NCBI GenBank assembly: GCA_964035575.1
Contig: OZ037868.1
Location: 1,116,001-1,180,000, forward strand
Reading direction: 5' to 3'
DNA: 64,000 nt
DNA from: Rhynchopus sp. YZ270_cl-10
Taxonomy: Eukaryota; Euglenozoa; Diplonemea; Diplonemida; Diplonemidae
Shown: piece by piece, positions 23,901 through 34,652 of the stretch
Position numbering within the stretch: the stretch's first letter is position 1
How the letters are laid out: the number at the start of each line of letters is the position of its first letter
Position numbers and translations under genes: made by a program
Notes under the pieces: model-generated
What the model was told of the DNA's origin: nothing
What the model saw: only the letters and a program-made list of their open reading frames with translations
The model's database searches: none

Positions 23901-26900
23901 TATCTATGGCGGCACTGACTGCAACGAGTGTGCTGCCGGCCGCATCGAGTTTCCTGTGTGCACACTGTGCACTGTCCAAAGTCACTGCAGTTCACAGGCC
24001 GTCTCTGTGGCTGTTGTAGCGAATGCGTGTAAATGCACCTGCACCAACCAGTGGACGGGTACCTCATGCGAAACATGTCCCTCGAACTACCAGGGCGCAT
24101 CCTGCGACATGTGTGCGGAAGGGCGCATCAACTACCCCACCTGCACGAAATGCACGAGCGCCGGGCACTGCAGCAACCACGCCGCTTCAGTGACAAACGA
24201 CGATGAAAGAACAGGATGCGTGTGCACATGCAGGAACGAGTGGAAGGGTGCAGTGTGTGACCAGTGCGATACGAAGTTTGCAAACGACTGCGGCGAATGT
24301 GCTGTGGGCTACGTAAAGCCTTTCCCTGGGTGTACAAAATGTGATGTAAACACACACTGCTCTGCGCATGCTGACTCGGTGACTGACGACGGGACGCGCG
24401 ATACGTGCCGTTGCACCTGCAGGAACCAGTGGACGGGTGACCACTGTCAAACCTGCCCTTCGAAGTTTGCTGGTGCTGACTGTGACGAATGTGCCTCTGG
24501 ACAGATCAACTTTCCTATGTGTGGTGCTTGTACCGTTGCAAGCTCTTGCTCCAATCATGCCGACTCTGTGGCAACAGACCCAGGCATGACTGAATGTGTA
24601 TGCAGTTGCAGGAACATGTGGGCTGGCACGCAATGTGAGAGCTGTGCTACGCAGTACGGAGGAACAGATTGTGATGAGTGTGCAGAAGGCCACATTGGGT
24701 TCTCGACGTGTACAGAGTGCACAGAAGCGGACCATTGCAGCAACCATGCCAGCAGCGTCACCGATGATGGCCAGCGCACCGCCTGTGTGTGCCAATGCAC
24801 AGACCAGTGGACTGGTGCGACATGCGATGTTTGTCCTGCAGAGTTCGAAGGCAATGACTGCAACAAGTGTGCAGCAGGGCGCATTGGTTATCCGAAGTGC
24901 ACTCTTTGCACAGCGCAAGACTGCAGCGGCCACTCGGTACAGGTAACAGACGACGGGACCCGTTCAAAGTGTTTGTGCGATTGCTCTAACCAATGGACTG
25001 GGGACACATGCGACACGTGCCCTTCGCCGTTTGATGGTGCTGCGTGCGACACTTGCCTCCCTGCACACATTACGTACCCAACGTGCCTCAAATGCACGAC
25101 GGCAGGGAATTGCAATGGAAATGCTGACACTGTCACAGACGCCAACAGGCAGTCGTGCGTCTGTGTTTGCAGAAACCAGTGGAAGGGTGCTGGATGCGAC
25201 ACCTGCAGCACAGTGCACGGTGGGCTTGACTGCGATATGTGTGCTGTAGGACATGTCGTTTACCCGACGTGCACAGAATGCACCAGCGCTGTTCATTGCA
25301 ATGGCAGGGCAAGCGATGTGAGCGACGATGGTACTAGGGCGACATGCAAGTGCACATGCACAAACGCGTGGACGGGGGATCAGTGCGAGACCTGCCCAGA
25401 GGAGTATGGGGGCAACGACTGCGACATCTGTGCCGCAGGCTACATCGGTACCCTGAGCTCTGGATGCGTGCAGTGCTCGAACCAGGTGCACTGCAGCAGC
25501 CATGCATCGACGCCTATTGCAGATGACGGCACCAGGAGCACGTGTGTGTGTGCGTGCGTCAACCAATGGCAAGGTGCCACGTGCAGCACCTGCCCCCCGC
25601 AGTTCATGGGCGACAACTGCGACATGTGTGCTGCCGGCCGCATCAACTACCCTGCCTGTGAGCTGTGCGACACGAAGCTGCACTGCAGCGACCACGCCTT
25701 GTCTGTGGCAGTGGACGCAACCTTGACGGCGTGTGTGTGCGACTGTGCCGACAAGTGGGAGGGCACCAGCTGTGAGACGTGCCCCACGAAGTACGCACAG
25801 GATACATGCGACAAATGTGCAGACGGGTACATCAACTTCCCCACGTGCACTGAGTGCACGATGGCCGCACACTGCGGGGGCAACGCGCTTTCCGTTGCGA
25901 GCAACACGCTTGGGACGAAATGCATGTGCGAATGCAGGAACCAGTGGACAGGTGACACCTGCAGCCTGTGCGACTCCTTCAAGTACGGCGGAGGCGACTG
26001 CGACGCCTGTGCCACAGGGTTCATCAACTATCCCTTCTGCGGCGACGCGTGTTTGGTGAAGATGAACTGCAGTGGGAATGCAGCCAGCGTGAACTACGTC
26101 GTCGCAACAGACTCCTGTGCGTGTGCATGCAACGAGAAGTGGTCGGGTCTGAGCTGCGACGTCTGTGACAACAAGTTCTCTCAGTTGTACTGCGACGCGT
26201 GCTCACCTGGACACATCCTCTTCCCTGTGTGTGAATCGTGCTCAGATGCCGTCAGCTGTTCGGGTAACTCTTTGTCAGTGCGCGCGGATGCTCTGCAAAC
26301 GAGCTGTCTGTGCGACTGCAAAGACTTCTGGACTGGCGACGCGTGCGACACATGCGTGCCGGGGATGGACAACTGCGCCACATGCAAGCCAGGGTGGATG
26401 GGTGTTGCACCTCTGTGCATCGAATGCACGATCCCGATACACTGCAGCGGGAACGCTGATTCTGTTGCTGCCTCTGTCACCGCCTGTACGTGTACATGCA
26501 GCAACCAATGGACAGGCGACTCGTGCGACGTGTGTCCATCCAAGTACACAGGCGCGGACTGCGACCAGTGTGCACCCTCGTTGATGAACTTCCCTGTGTG
26601 CGAGCCTGCGTGTGTCTTGGAGCGCAACTGCAGCAACGCGAACAAGGTGACGTGGGAGTTCCCTGATAGCTGCCGCTGCGACTGCAAGGACAAGTGGGAG
26701 GGCGCCAAGTGCGACGTGTGTCCGCCACAGTTCAACGCCACTGGATGCAATGCGTGCGCTGCCGGGCACATCCTGTACCCGCAGTGTACTGAGTGCACTG
26801 TGGAGGGGAGCTGCAATAACCACGCTACCGATGCCGACGACGACGGGACACGGTCCACATGTACATGCAACTGCAGCAACCAGTGGACGGGGCCCACCTG

Positions 26901-28879
26901 CAGCGTCTGTCCTGCGCAGTATGCTGGACGCAACTGCGACGAGTGTGCTGCACAGCGGATCCACTACCCTACATGCGAGAAGTGCACGCTGAGCCTCGAC
27001 TGCTCTGGGCATGCGTCGGCCGTGACTGCAAACGTCGCACAGGATGCATGCGTGTGCTCGTGCAGGAACAAATGGTCGAACGCGCAGTGCAGCGAATGCC
27101 TGCTCCCCTACGACGGCTCCGACTGCGACAGGTGCTCCGCCAACCGTGCAGGCTACCCCACATGCGGGGAGGCATGCACCATCGCCAATGACTGCAGCGG
27201 GAACGCCGCCTCTGTGCAATTCGCAGGCGTCTGCATCTGTGTGTGCTCCGACGGGTGGAGCGGCACGGCCTGTGACATCTGCATGGCACCCTACACAGGT
27301 GCTGCGTGCAACGAGTGCGCACCAGGCTCTTTGCAGTCCATCGTCACTGGCCACGTCCTCTGCACGCCGTGCTCTTTGGTATGCTAGTCTATATGATAAT
27401 TGATATTCTCATTTGTCCACTCTATCCACCTCATTGACAGGATCTTTGCGGCAATGCAGACAGCGTGACTGACGACGGCAGCCGCGGTCAGTGTGTGTGC
27501 ACATGCAGCAACATGTGGACAGGAGACGCCTGCAGCGACTGCCCCGCAAACTTTGCTGGTGACAACTGTGATATCTGTGCCGACGGATTCGCGAACTACC
27601 CAAGCTGTGTGCCCTGCGACCTCGCGGTGGACTGTGCCCGGGGGCACGCACAGGGAGTGACTGCGGTCAATGGCACGTGTCAGTGCGACTGCGTATCCAT
27701 GTGGACAGGTCCACGCTGTGACGACTGTCCTGCACTCTATGACAGGTCGAAAGACTGCAAGTATGTTACTTCACCTTTACATTTCTTCAATGCGCGAGCA
27801 GAGCGACAACGACGCAGCAAAGGTGCAGACACTGTTTTGGTTTTAACGACTAAGCTGTGGTCAACGAAAAAAGACACAGTAGTAGATTAGTGAGGACAAA
27901 TCAAGTGGCAAGATGTTAGTTTAGTTTTGACTAAGCAGGCTTGGACAAACACTCCCCCACACACCCTCACCCTACCTCCACAGCGACTGCCTGTTTGGCA
28001 CGTTCCCAGACTGCCAAGGATCCTCCCCTACCCCCACGCTCACCGACACCGCTACCCTTACCACCACCCTCACACTTCCCGCGGACGAGGACGGGGTGGG
28101 GGTCAACTTCTCCGACTCCCCTCAGGTATGCAACTTTCCCGCAGCTGAAATGCCTTTTCTCCGAAATTAGAATTTTACCATAGGGAAACCCACACTCGAA
28201 ACACTCTTTACCAAACTTTGTTCAACCCCGCATTCTCTCTCTCAAACACCTTTGCAATGTTCCCTCCCCCCCTTTGCTTCTCACAACCTTTCCCCTTCCC
28301 CTATTCTTTCTCTTAGATCTGTGCACATAACACACAACTTTATATTCGAAGTGAATCGTATCACCTTCCCCCACCCTACAGACACAATCACCATCCCCGG
28401 AGCCTACCAACAACGAAAGCATCGGGGCCACCACAAGCGAGGAAAAGGACTCGGGCTCGGACGACTGCTGGGAGCCGTTCGTGGGGCTGTGTTTCTGGCT
28501 CATCACGGGGCTGGTGTTGGTGGGGGCCTGCTGTGCGGCTGCAGTGGGGTTCCTTGTGTACCGACGCATGCAGGAGGACGACGACGAGGCCAAGGGCGAT
28601 GCTGTGGGCGAGGAGACGTTCGACCACTTTGCACGCATGGCGTCTGAGAACTCCGACCTTGTGCTCGCTGCCGAGGACGGCCCCCCCGAAGAAATGAACA
28701 GCGTCACCGACCCCCTCAGCGCCTCCCCAAGCCCCCCCAACTTCCGTGGCGAGTCCCCAAGCCCTCCCAACTTCCGGGGAGGTGAGTCACCGGCCCCCAA
28801 CTTCCGAGGCAACCCCTCCCCTCTCGCCGAAAGCACCGGGGAGCTGAAGGATCCGCTGCTGACCCATTCCTCCATCTAA
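17986..28879 (+). CDS. Giant EGF/laminin-like type I membrane protein (exons 17986-27378, 27441-27760, 27984-28125, 28382-28879)
   Basis: Four exons join in phase into about 3450 aa. Residues 1-25 are a signal peptide. About 48 cysteine-rich modules of 60-65 aa follow, with a consensus like CSGHA.SVTDDGTR, C.CTC.NQWTG..C.TCP, then CD.CA.GRI.YP.C, resembling laminin-type/hybrid EGF modules. The first exon alone holds 9393 nt of open frame. The last exons add two more modules, a Thr/Pro-rich stalk, one membrane helix (FVGLCFWLITGLVLVGACC) and an acidic cytoplasmic tail with three PNFRG repeats. It is therefore a surface protein, probably for adhesion or sensing. Donors are GTATGC, GTATGT and GTATGC; acceptors are all CAG. 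Groups of modules are near-identical at DNA level, showing recent internal duplication or conversion. Partner unknown. Confidence 0.9.
19553..22800 (+). repeat. Higher-order internal duplication, period about 1808 bp
   Basis: Modules beginning at 19553 recur almost base for base from 21361, and those at 20690-20990 recur from 22498, both about 1808 bp apart. The intervening modules (around 20510-20690 and 22310-22490) have diverged or been replaced. A third copy of three modules lies at 24062-24500. This is the mark of unequal exchange and patchy gene conversion. Confidence 0.85.
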
Positions 28880-29047
28880 GAGGGAGGGGGGTTTTTGCAT
28901 GGGGTTTTTCTCTCGGAAGGGGTGAAAGAAAGTTGTGGGGGGGCGTACCAAAAGGCAGAGATTAGGTTGCTAAAGGTTCAGTGAGGTTTCGCGAATTTTG
29001 AAAAAAAATGTGCCTTTGTTTTCCCCACCCCCGCTCTCCCCCCCCCT

Positions 29048-30638
29048 TAGGGGGTCCGACTCAGCCGTTTTTGGCTGGGACCCAACGTACAAAAAACTCA
29101 TTTTTAAACTTCTGGTCATCTCCAAGGCAATTGCGGGTGAAAAACACCCTCAGAGTGGGTCACAGGGGGCCTGTGGGCCGAAAAACGACCCAGAAGCCAC
29201 CCCAGAATACAAAAAAATGGAAAAAAATAGTGAAAAAGCGGCTTTTTGACGGTTTTGGCCATGTTGGGCGAAATAGCGGTTTTTCAAGAAAAAAACCAAA
29301 AAACGGCATATTTTTTGACATCACAAAGACTCCGTTGGCACAAATATACCCCAAAAGTGGCCTGTGAGTCCATTCCAACCTGTTTTGGGCATATTTGACA
29401 CTTTTGGAAGTGTTTTTTTGGTGTTTTCACGCTGAAAAACACCCCCAAAAAATCCTTGGACGGTCCTTGGACAGCACTGCCACCATTGCTCCGACCACAT
29501 TCTCGGCCATATTTTTGCTTAAAACCCCCGAAAAAGGGCCCCCGGAACCCCAATCTTTCCAAATTTCCACCTCATCCCCACCCAAACACCGCAAAAACAC
29601 GACAGAAAATCGTCTTAAAAAACACACTTTTTTCAAAAAGGCTATTATGGAGCCTGTCTGACAACCTTTTTGAAAAAAGTGTGTTTTTTAAGACGATTTT
29701 CTGTTGTGTTTTTGCGGTGTTTGGGTGGGGATGTGGTGGAAATTCGGAACTATCTGGGCTCCCAGGGTCCTTTTTCGGGGGTTTTTGGCCATTTCTTGAC
29801 CCCTATATGGGTCAAACAGCATGCTGGAGTGCTGCCATACCATTGCCATACCATTTCCATACCATTTTTTTTTGATGTAAAAACACCAAAAAAACACTTC
29901 CAAAAGTGTCAAATATGTCCAAAACAGGTTGGAATGGACTCACGGGCCACTTTTGGGGTATATTTGTGCCAAAGGAGGTTTTGTGATGTCAAAAAATAGC
30001 CGTTTTTTTGGTTTTTTCTTGAAAAATCGCTCTCGTCAGACAGGCTCCATAATGACCTTTTTGAAAAAAGTGTGTTTTTTAAGACGATTTTCTGTCGTGT
30101 TTTTGCGGTGTTTGGGTGGGGATGTGGTGGAAATTCGGAACTATCTGGGCTCCCAGGGTCCTTTTTCGGGGGTTTTTGGCCATTTCTTGACCCCTATATG
30201 GGTCAAACAGCATGCCGGAGTGGCTGCCATACCATTGCCATACCATTTCCATACCATTTTTTTGATGTAAAAACACCAAAAAAACACTTCCAAAAGTGTC
30301 AAATATGTCCAAAACAGGTTGGAATGGACTCACAGGCCACTTTTGGGGTATATTTGTGCCAAAGGAGTCTTTGTGATGTCAAAAAATAGCCGTTTTTTTG
30401 GTTTTTTCTTGAAAAATCACTATTTCGCCCAAAATGGCCAAAACCGTCAAAAAGCCGTTTTTTCACTATTTTTTTCCATTTTTTTGTATTCTGGGGTGGC
30501 TTCTGGGTCGTTTTTCGGCCCACAGGCCCCCTGTGACCCACTCTGAGGGTGTTTTTCACCCGCAATTGCCTTGGAGATGACCAGAAGTTTAATAATGAGT
30601 TTTTTGTACGGTCATTTACTAGGGAGTCGGACCCCCTA
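29048..30638. mobile_element. Foldback element with long nested inverted repeats (1591 bp)
   Basis: The ends TAGGGGGTCCGACTC and GAGTCGGACCCCCTA are exact complements. The outer arms of roughly 350 bp remain complementary (cctcagagtgggtcacaggg versus its complement near 30530). Inside, a block of about 340 bp occurs twice in direct order (29665 and 30055) and once more in inverted order (29405-29640). ORFs within it are frame shadows of the repeats. It has no transposase, so it is non-autonomous. Confidence 0.85.
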
Positions 30639-30865
30639 TCCCCCCCCCTGCCCGTTTATCCGTTGCCCTCCTAGCCTGTTCAGTTTAGTCTATTTTTTGG
30701 TGTGTTTTTGGCCGCAATGACGTTCACGTCTGTGCTGTTTTTATTGGGTTTTTTAAATTCAGAAATGGGTTTTAAAGATGTGGTATGATTCATCTTAATA
30801 GGTTATTTGCGATCAAGGGTGACGTCTTCACCTTCAGTTATGACTGCGCAATAACGAATGTGATC

Positions 30866-30906
30866 AAGGTAGCTAAGAGAGGCTTAGGGCCATATCTCAT
30901 AATTTT
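30866..30906 (+). repeat. Family A hairpin repeat
   Basis: AAGGTAGCTAAGAGAGGCTT continuing AGGGCCATATCTCATAATT; the arms CTAAG and CTTAG are kept with a shortened loop. Confidence 0.7.
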
Positions 30907-31158
30907 CTTCTTTTCTTATCAGTTGCGTGTAAATGTGTGTGCCTAACTGGCTCATGCGAGAGTCAACAGCTTTTAAAGGTGTCTAAGCAGAATCCTGCGT
31001 CTATTTTGCCAACTTTTTTCTCTTTAATATGTGGTGTACGACGAGAACACAGATTCATTTCTCGGGTTTTCGTTGATTTTTTTTTAAATACTGAGTTACA
31101 GTGAGTACGAGAGGATTTTATCATCCGAGCATTTCTTTTCTTTTTTCTTTTTTTCCAG

Positions 31159-31265
31159 ATGTAAACCCACGAAATGGATGTAGGACTGCATGGTTAAGGT
31201 CCACCCCGGTGCACCGGTCACATACCAAGGTACACTGTTCACGAAAGAGAGCTTTCAAGTCAAAT
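31159..31265 (+). repeat. Dispersed repeat family B, full copy
   Basis: Begins right after TTTTTCCAG. It reads CCCACGAAATGGATGTAGGA through a CCACCCCGGTGCACCGGT segment to GGTACACTGTTCACG and a CTTTCAAGTCAA tail. Related copies lie near 39989 (head), 41131, 43045 and 60683, with tail-only pieces at 696, 34668 and 63934. Four head copies all follow CAG. Confidence 0.75.
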
Positions 31266-31316
31266 TTTAGCATCATAATCTGATGCCAGAGTCCTTCCAA
31301 CTCTTCGTTTGTTAAC

Positions 31317-31357
31317 AGGTGACTAAGCACAGAGAGGCTTAGGTTCATCTTACAACG
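31317..31357 (+). repeat. Family A hairpin repeat, consensus-like copy
   Basis: AGGTGACTAAGCACAGAGAG continuing GCTTAGGTTCATCTTACAAC. TGACTAAGC can pair with GCTTAGGTTCA with a small bulge. Confidence 0.85.
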
Positions 31358-31510
31358 GGCTGTTGTATTTTAAATCAACTTTTTTCTCCTCCCCTTATCT
31401 CCTCATCCCCTTTGTTGCTGTTGCGCTTAGATGGTACCCGTCCATCTCCTTGTTCTGCAAAGGGAGGAGTATGTTAGAATACCTTCGTAGCCATGTACAG
31501 CAATCTACAG

Positions 31511-31678
31511 CACGACGTTGAAGTAAATGACTTTACTTGTGGTTTTACATGTATTTTACTTGTGAAAATAGTTTACTTGTGGCACACGTAAAAGCGTACA
31601 GCTTAAACACAAGTAAAAAAAATGACATGTAAAACCACAAGTGAAACCACAAGTAAAGGAATTTACTTCAACGTCGTG
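31511..31678. mobile_element. 168-bp palindromic MITE
   Basis: CACGACGTTGAAGTAAA at the left is exactly complementary to TTTACTTCAACGTCGTG at the right. The arms are rich in ACTTGTGG/CCACAAGT words. Confidence 0.75.
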
Positions 31679-32176
31679 AGGGGCAAAGGTAAGGGGGGAG
31701 ACACACGACGTTGTTTTGCTATGACGTCAGTTCCAGAGTGGATTGGGGGGGTGGAAAAGAACTGGGATCTCTTGAGTGTATTTTTTTCTGATAGATTTTT
31801 TTTTTTGTGTGGATGTATGTCTGCATCCGTTGCGGGTGTTTATTTATTTTATTTTTGGTTTATCGAAATACCCTTTTTCTTTTGCATTTCAAAAGAGAGA
31901 TCACTCCACCCTGCAGACCTTTTTGAAAAAAGGCGACTGCATTTCTATTTGTTTTTTCCAATGCCTGCAGAAAAACAAAAGATTTTTTATTCAAAAAAAG
32001 AGGAGACAACGCTGATGGAACAAAACTCCATCTTTGAAAATATTATCGTAATCATTTTTTCCCCCCCAGTGTCTGCGTCCGCTGAGACGTCTGCATTTTT
32101 CAATCTCCCCTTTTTTATTCCGTTAGTGCTCGAGAAGCCCATTTTTTTTTTTTTTAAATTCCTACGAAGCTTGCTT

Positions 32177-32290
32177 TAAAGGAGAAATAGTATTACCGGG
32201 TACGGTCGCCAAAATCATCCCTCAAACAGGAGGATTTGTGCAATCAACGAAAACAACTTTACGTACCTACCCGATCCTACTATTTTTTTT
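32177..32290 (+). ncRNA. Candidate structured RNA, copy 2
   Basis: Counterpart of 5615-5735. It has the same outer stem (AAATAGTA/TACTATTT), a second stem changed to GGTACG/CGTACC (A-T replaced by G-C), and an internal hairpin rebuilt as AATCATCC with GGAGGATT. The unpaired segments ACGGTCGC and TGTGCAATCAACGAAAA are unchanged. A run of nine T follows the 3' arm, as expected of a Pol III terminator. The class is unknown. Confidence 0.5.
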
Positions 32291-32350
32291 TAATGCTTGG
32301 TAGTATGACGTCTTCTCCGCGGTTCGATAACCAAGCGGGGGAGAGTCCGA

Positions 32351-32469
32351 TAATGGTGGCATTGTGATGGGAGCCCATTGGACGCAAAATACATCAAAAT
32401 ACATCACAATGTATTCTGATATATTTTGCGTATTACAATGGGCTCCTATCACAATACTGCCACCATTAG
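32351..32469. mobile_element. 119-bp palindromic MITE
   Basis: TAATGGTGGCATTGTGATGG at the left and its imperfect complement ending GCCACCATTA at the right; the centre is AT-rich. Confidence 0.7.
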
Positions 32470-33200
32470 AGCCCGATGCCAGCGTCCACGAGTTTGTACT
32501 TACAACTTCCCTTTTTGTATTAGTGTAGACCAGTCTGCACACCACTACACTGTGCAAAAAGAAACCACCGTTGTTACGCATTGTTTTTTGTAGGGGGGCT
32601 GTTAGGTGATTACTCACGAAAGGCTTGGGTCTTCTTGCCACCTTACTTTAGTTTTTCGTGAAAACCTTTTTTTTTTTTTTTTTTTTCCAACTCCCTTTTT
32701 TACGCGACTGCGCTATCATCCCATCTGGAAACTCTCAATTTTTTTTAAAAAAAAAGATGTGTGCGTACAACGTACAATGTATTCATCTTTCAACTTTAAA
32801 TTTTGCAGTTTGTTTGAAATGGGGCAAGCCAGTCACAGAACACTCCACTCTTTTGATACTCTTTTTGACGCAGCGTCTGTGTCTGCCGGTTTTTGTCTGG
32901 TGGCAGATGTTTGCGCTTTCAACTTATCTTTTAGTCAGATGTGTACGCGAGGCAGGATCATTCCTCATTTCTTTTTTTCTTTTATTTTATTGGGTCGGTT
33001 GTGCCGTTCAAAAAAAAAAAAAAAAAAAAAAGAGCTCCGTTACCTACGTGCGTCTTCAGTCCTTCGTCTTCCCATACTTTAGTGTTTTCATTGTGTTGTC
33101 AACCCCTATAGGTGTCTGTGTCTAACGTTCCTCTCTGTCGTTCCCTCCGTTCTATTTGTTTAAATTGATATTTTACGACGGAAGTAAATAACTATTTTCT

Positions 33201-33389
33201 GGTATCAAAAAAAGTAGCTTTTTTTTGACTGGCCAAGTATGTAGCATTTCCGAGTGTCACATAAAACCGTCCCGAGCGCAGCGAGGGCGGTTTGAAGTCT
33301 TATTTCCCCGAGCGCAGCGAGGGAAATAAGACGTGACACGAGGAAATGCTAGCTTGGCCAGTCAAAAAATCTACTTTGTTTTCGATACC
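33201..33389. mobile_element. 189-bp palindromic element with GAGCGCAGCGAG loops
   Basis: The outer arms (GGTATCAAAAAAAGTAG; GACTGGCCAAG..TAGCATTTCC) are complementary to the right end. Inside are two smaller hairpins, each with GAGCGCAGCGAG in its loop (33275 and 33307) between complementary CCG/CGG or TTTCCC/GGGAAA arms. Confidence 0.75.
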
Positions 33390-33398
33390 GGAACGTAA

Positions 33399-34109
33399 TT
33401 TTTTATGGGGCAAAAAAAGTATCTCCACTCACGAGTAAAGGGAAGAGGGTAAACATTGTACACACAGCGTCTTCTTACACTACACAAAATGACAGAAGAA
33501 ACAAAATGCCGAAGACAGAAAAGGATGGATGACCAGTAAACTGGCAGCCCCACATCCAGTTCTAATATTTGAAGTGTGAAATAGTACGCAGTCAGAATGG
33601 ACATTTCCATGGCTGTGCACACTCTGGCATATTGGGGAGATTGAGCACTGCCGAGGTGTACGAAAGTGGTCGCAGAGTTCCCAGAGAGGAACACATCGTG
33701 TCGTACCTCAAGTACTGTCGGAAAAAGCGGGAGCACAAGGGGTCCCGATGTGGGCCACTTACTCGAAGCTAAACAGCTGCTGCTGCTGCTTTTTCACACT
33801 TTTCACATTTTCCTTCACAAACATCGTTAATAAAACCGACTCACAGCAACGACAACGCACGTTAGTTCAAAATTAAAAAAAAATTTTTTTTTTTGATTTT
33901 CACTGCAACGCATTTTGGCTGGTGTGATAATAATCAACCTTTTTTTTACTGTGTTCAAACTTTTTTTGACGCATTTCCGAAAACACGTGTGAATTGCACG
34001 CAACACTTTTTTTTACGCGTCAAAAAATCCCTATTTTTTTTTTTACTTTTTTTACCCTCTTCCCTTTACGAGTGAGTGGAGTTACTTTTTTTGCCCCATA
34101 AAAAAATCT
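33399..34109. mobile_element. Inverted-repeat DNA element (about 710 bp)
   Basis: Ends of about 55 bp are complementary: ATGGGGCAAAAAAAGTA..CTCCACTCAC...AAAGGGAAGAGGGTAAA at the left and the complement at 34052-34108. A 67-codon ORF inside (33569-33772) has no recognised match. It is likely a non-autonomous DNA transposon abutting the preceding palindrome. Confidence 0.7.
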
Positions 34110-34251
34110 TTAAGTTTATTTCACCCTTCACAATTGAAGCAATTAAAATCGCTCCCGCGTCCGCACACAATTGAGAGATTGTCAAGAATTTCACGTTTTT
34201 TTAAAGATGATCGCATGGTGTATATTTTCATCACAGGTTGCTCACGATCTG

Positions 34252-34313
34252 AGTACGAAATTTTACGATCGTAACGATCGTTTTTTTTTGGGTCGATTGT
34301 AAAATTTCGTACT
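34252..34313. repeat. 62-bp hairpin repeat
   Basis: AGTACGAAATTTTAC and its exact complement GTAAAATTTCGTACT flank a short spacer containing CGATCGTAACGATCG. Confidence 0.7.
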
Positions 34314-34444
34314 GCAATTGTAGTCAACCCGTTTTTCATCTTTTCAACTTTTGTTTTTGATTCGATTCTATTGGCATTGCCTGCGTCCGCTGGTTGTTCC
34401 GTCGATGCATTTTTTGCCTTGTCAATGTACTCCACGTATTTTAT

Positions 34445-34484
34445 TTTAGGTGGCTAAGCACAGAGAGGCTTAGGTTCATCTTAT
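34445..34484 (+). repeat. Family A hairpin repeat
   Basis: AGGTGGCTAAGCACAGAGAG continuing GCTTAGGTTCATCTTATAAC, close to the 31317 copy. Confidence 0.85.
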
Positions 34485-34611
34485 AACCCTTTTCTCTTTA
34501 TTTATTTTTTTGACAAATCTACCATGTTTGTTGTGCAGTTGCCACGCAAGCAGTCTTCAACAAAAAAATCCTCCTTTTTTTTCACGCATCATCTCAAGGA
34601 AGAGCTACTTC

Positions 34612-34652
34612 AAGGTGACTAAGCACAGAGAGGCTTAGGGTCATCTTACAAA
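34612..34652 (+). repeat. Family A hairpin repeat
   Basis: AAGGTGACTAAGCACAGAGA continuing GGCTTAGGGTCATCTTACAAAC, followed by a pyrimidine run and a family B tail at 34668-34707. Confidence 0.85.

Noticed and set aside
29008-30565. Several ORFs of 70-140 codons inside the foldback element
   Set aside because: The same sequence appears in direct and inverted copies and gives ORFs in many frames; none is conserved as protein.
33569-33772. 67-codon ORF within the 33.4-34.1 kb element
   Set aside because: No recognised similarity, and the frame is bounded by repeat ends; probably chance.
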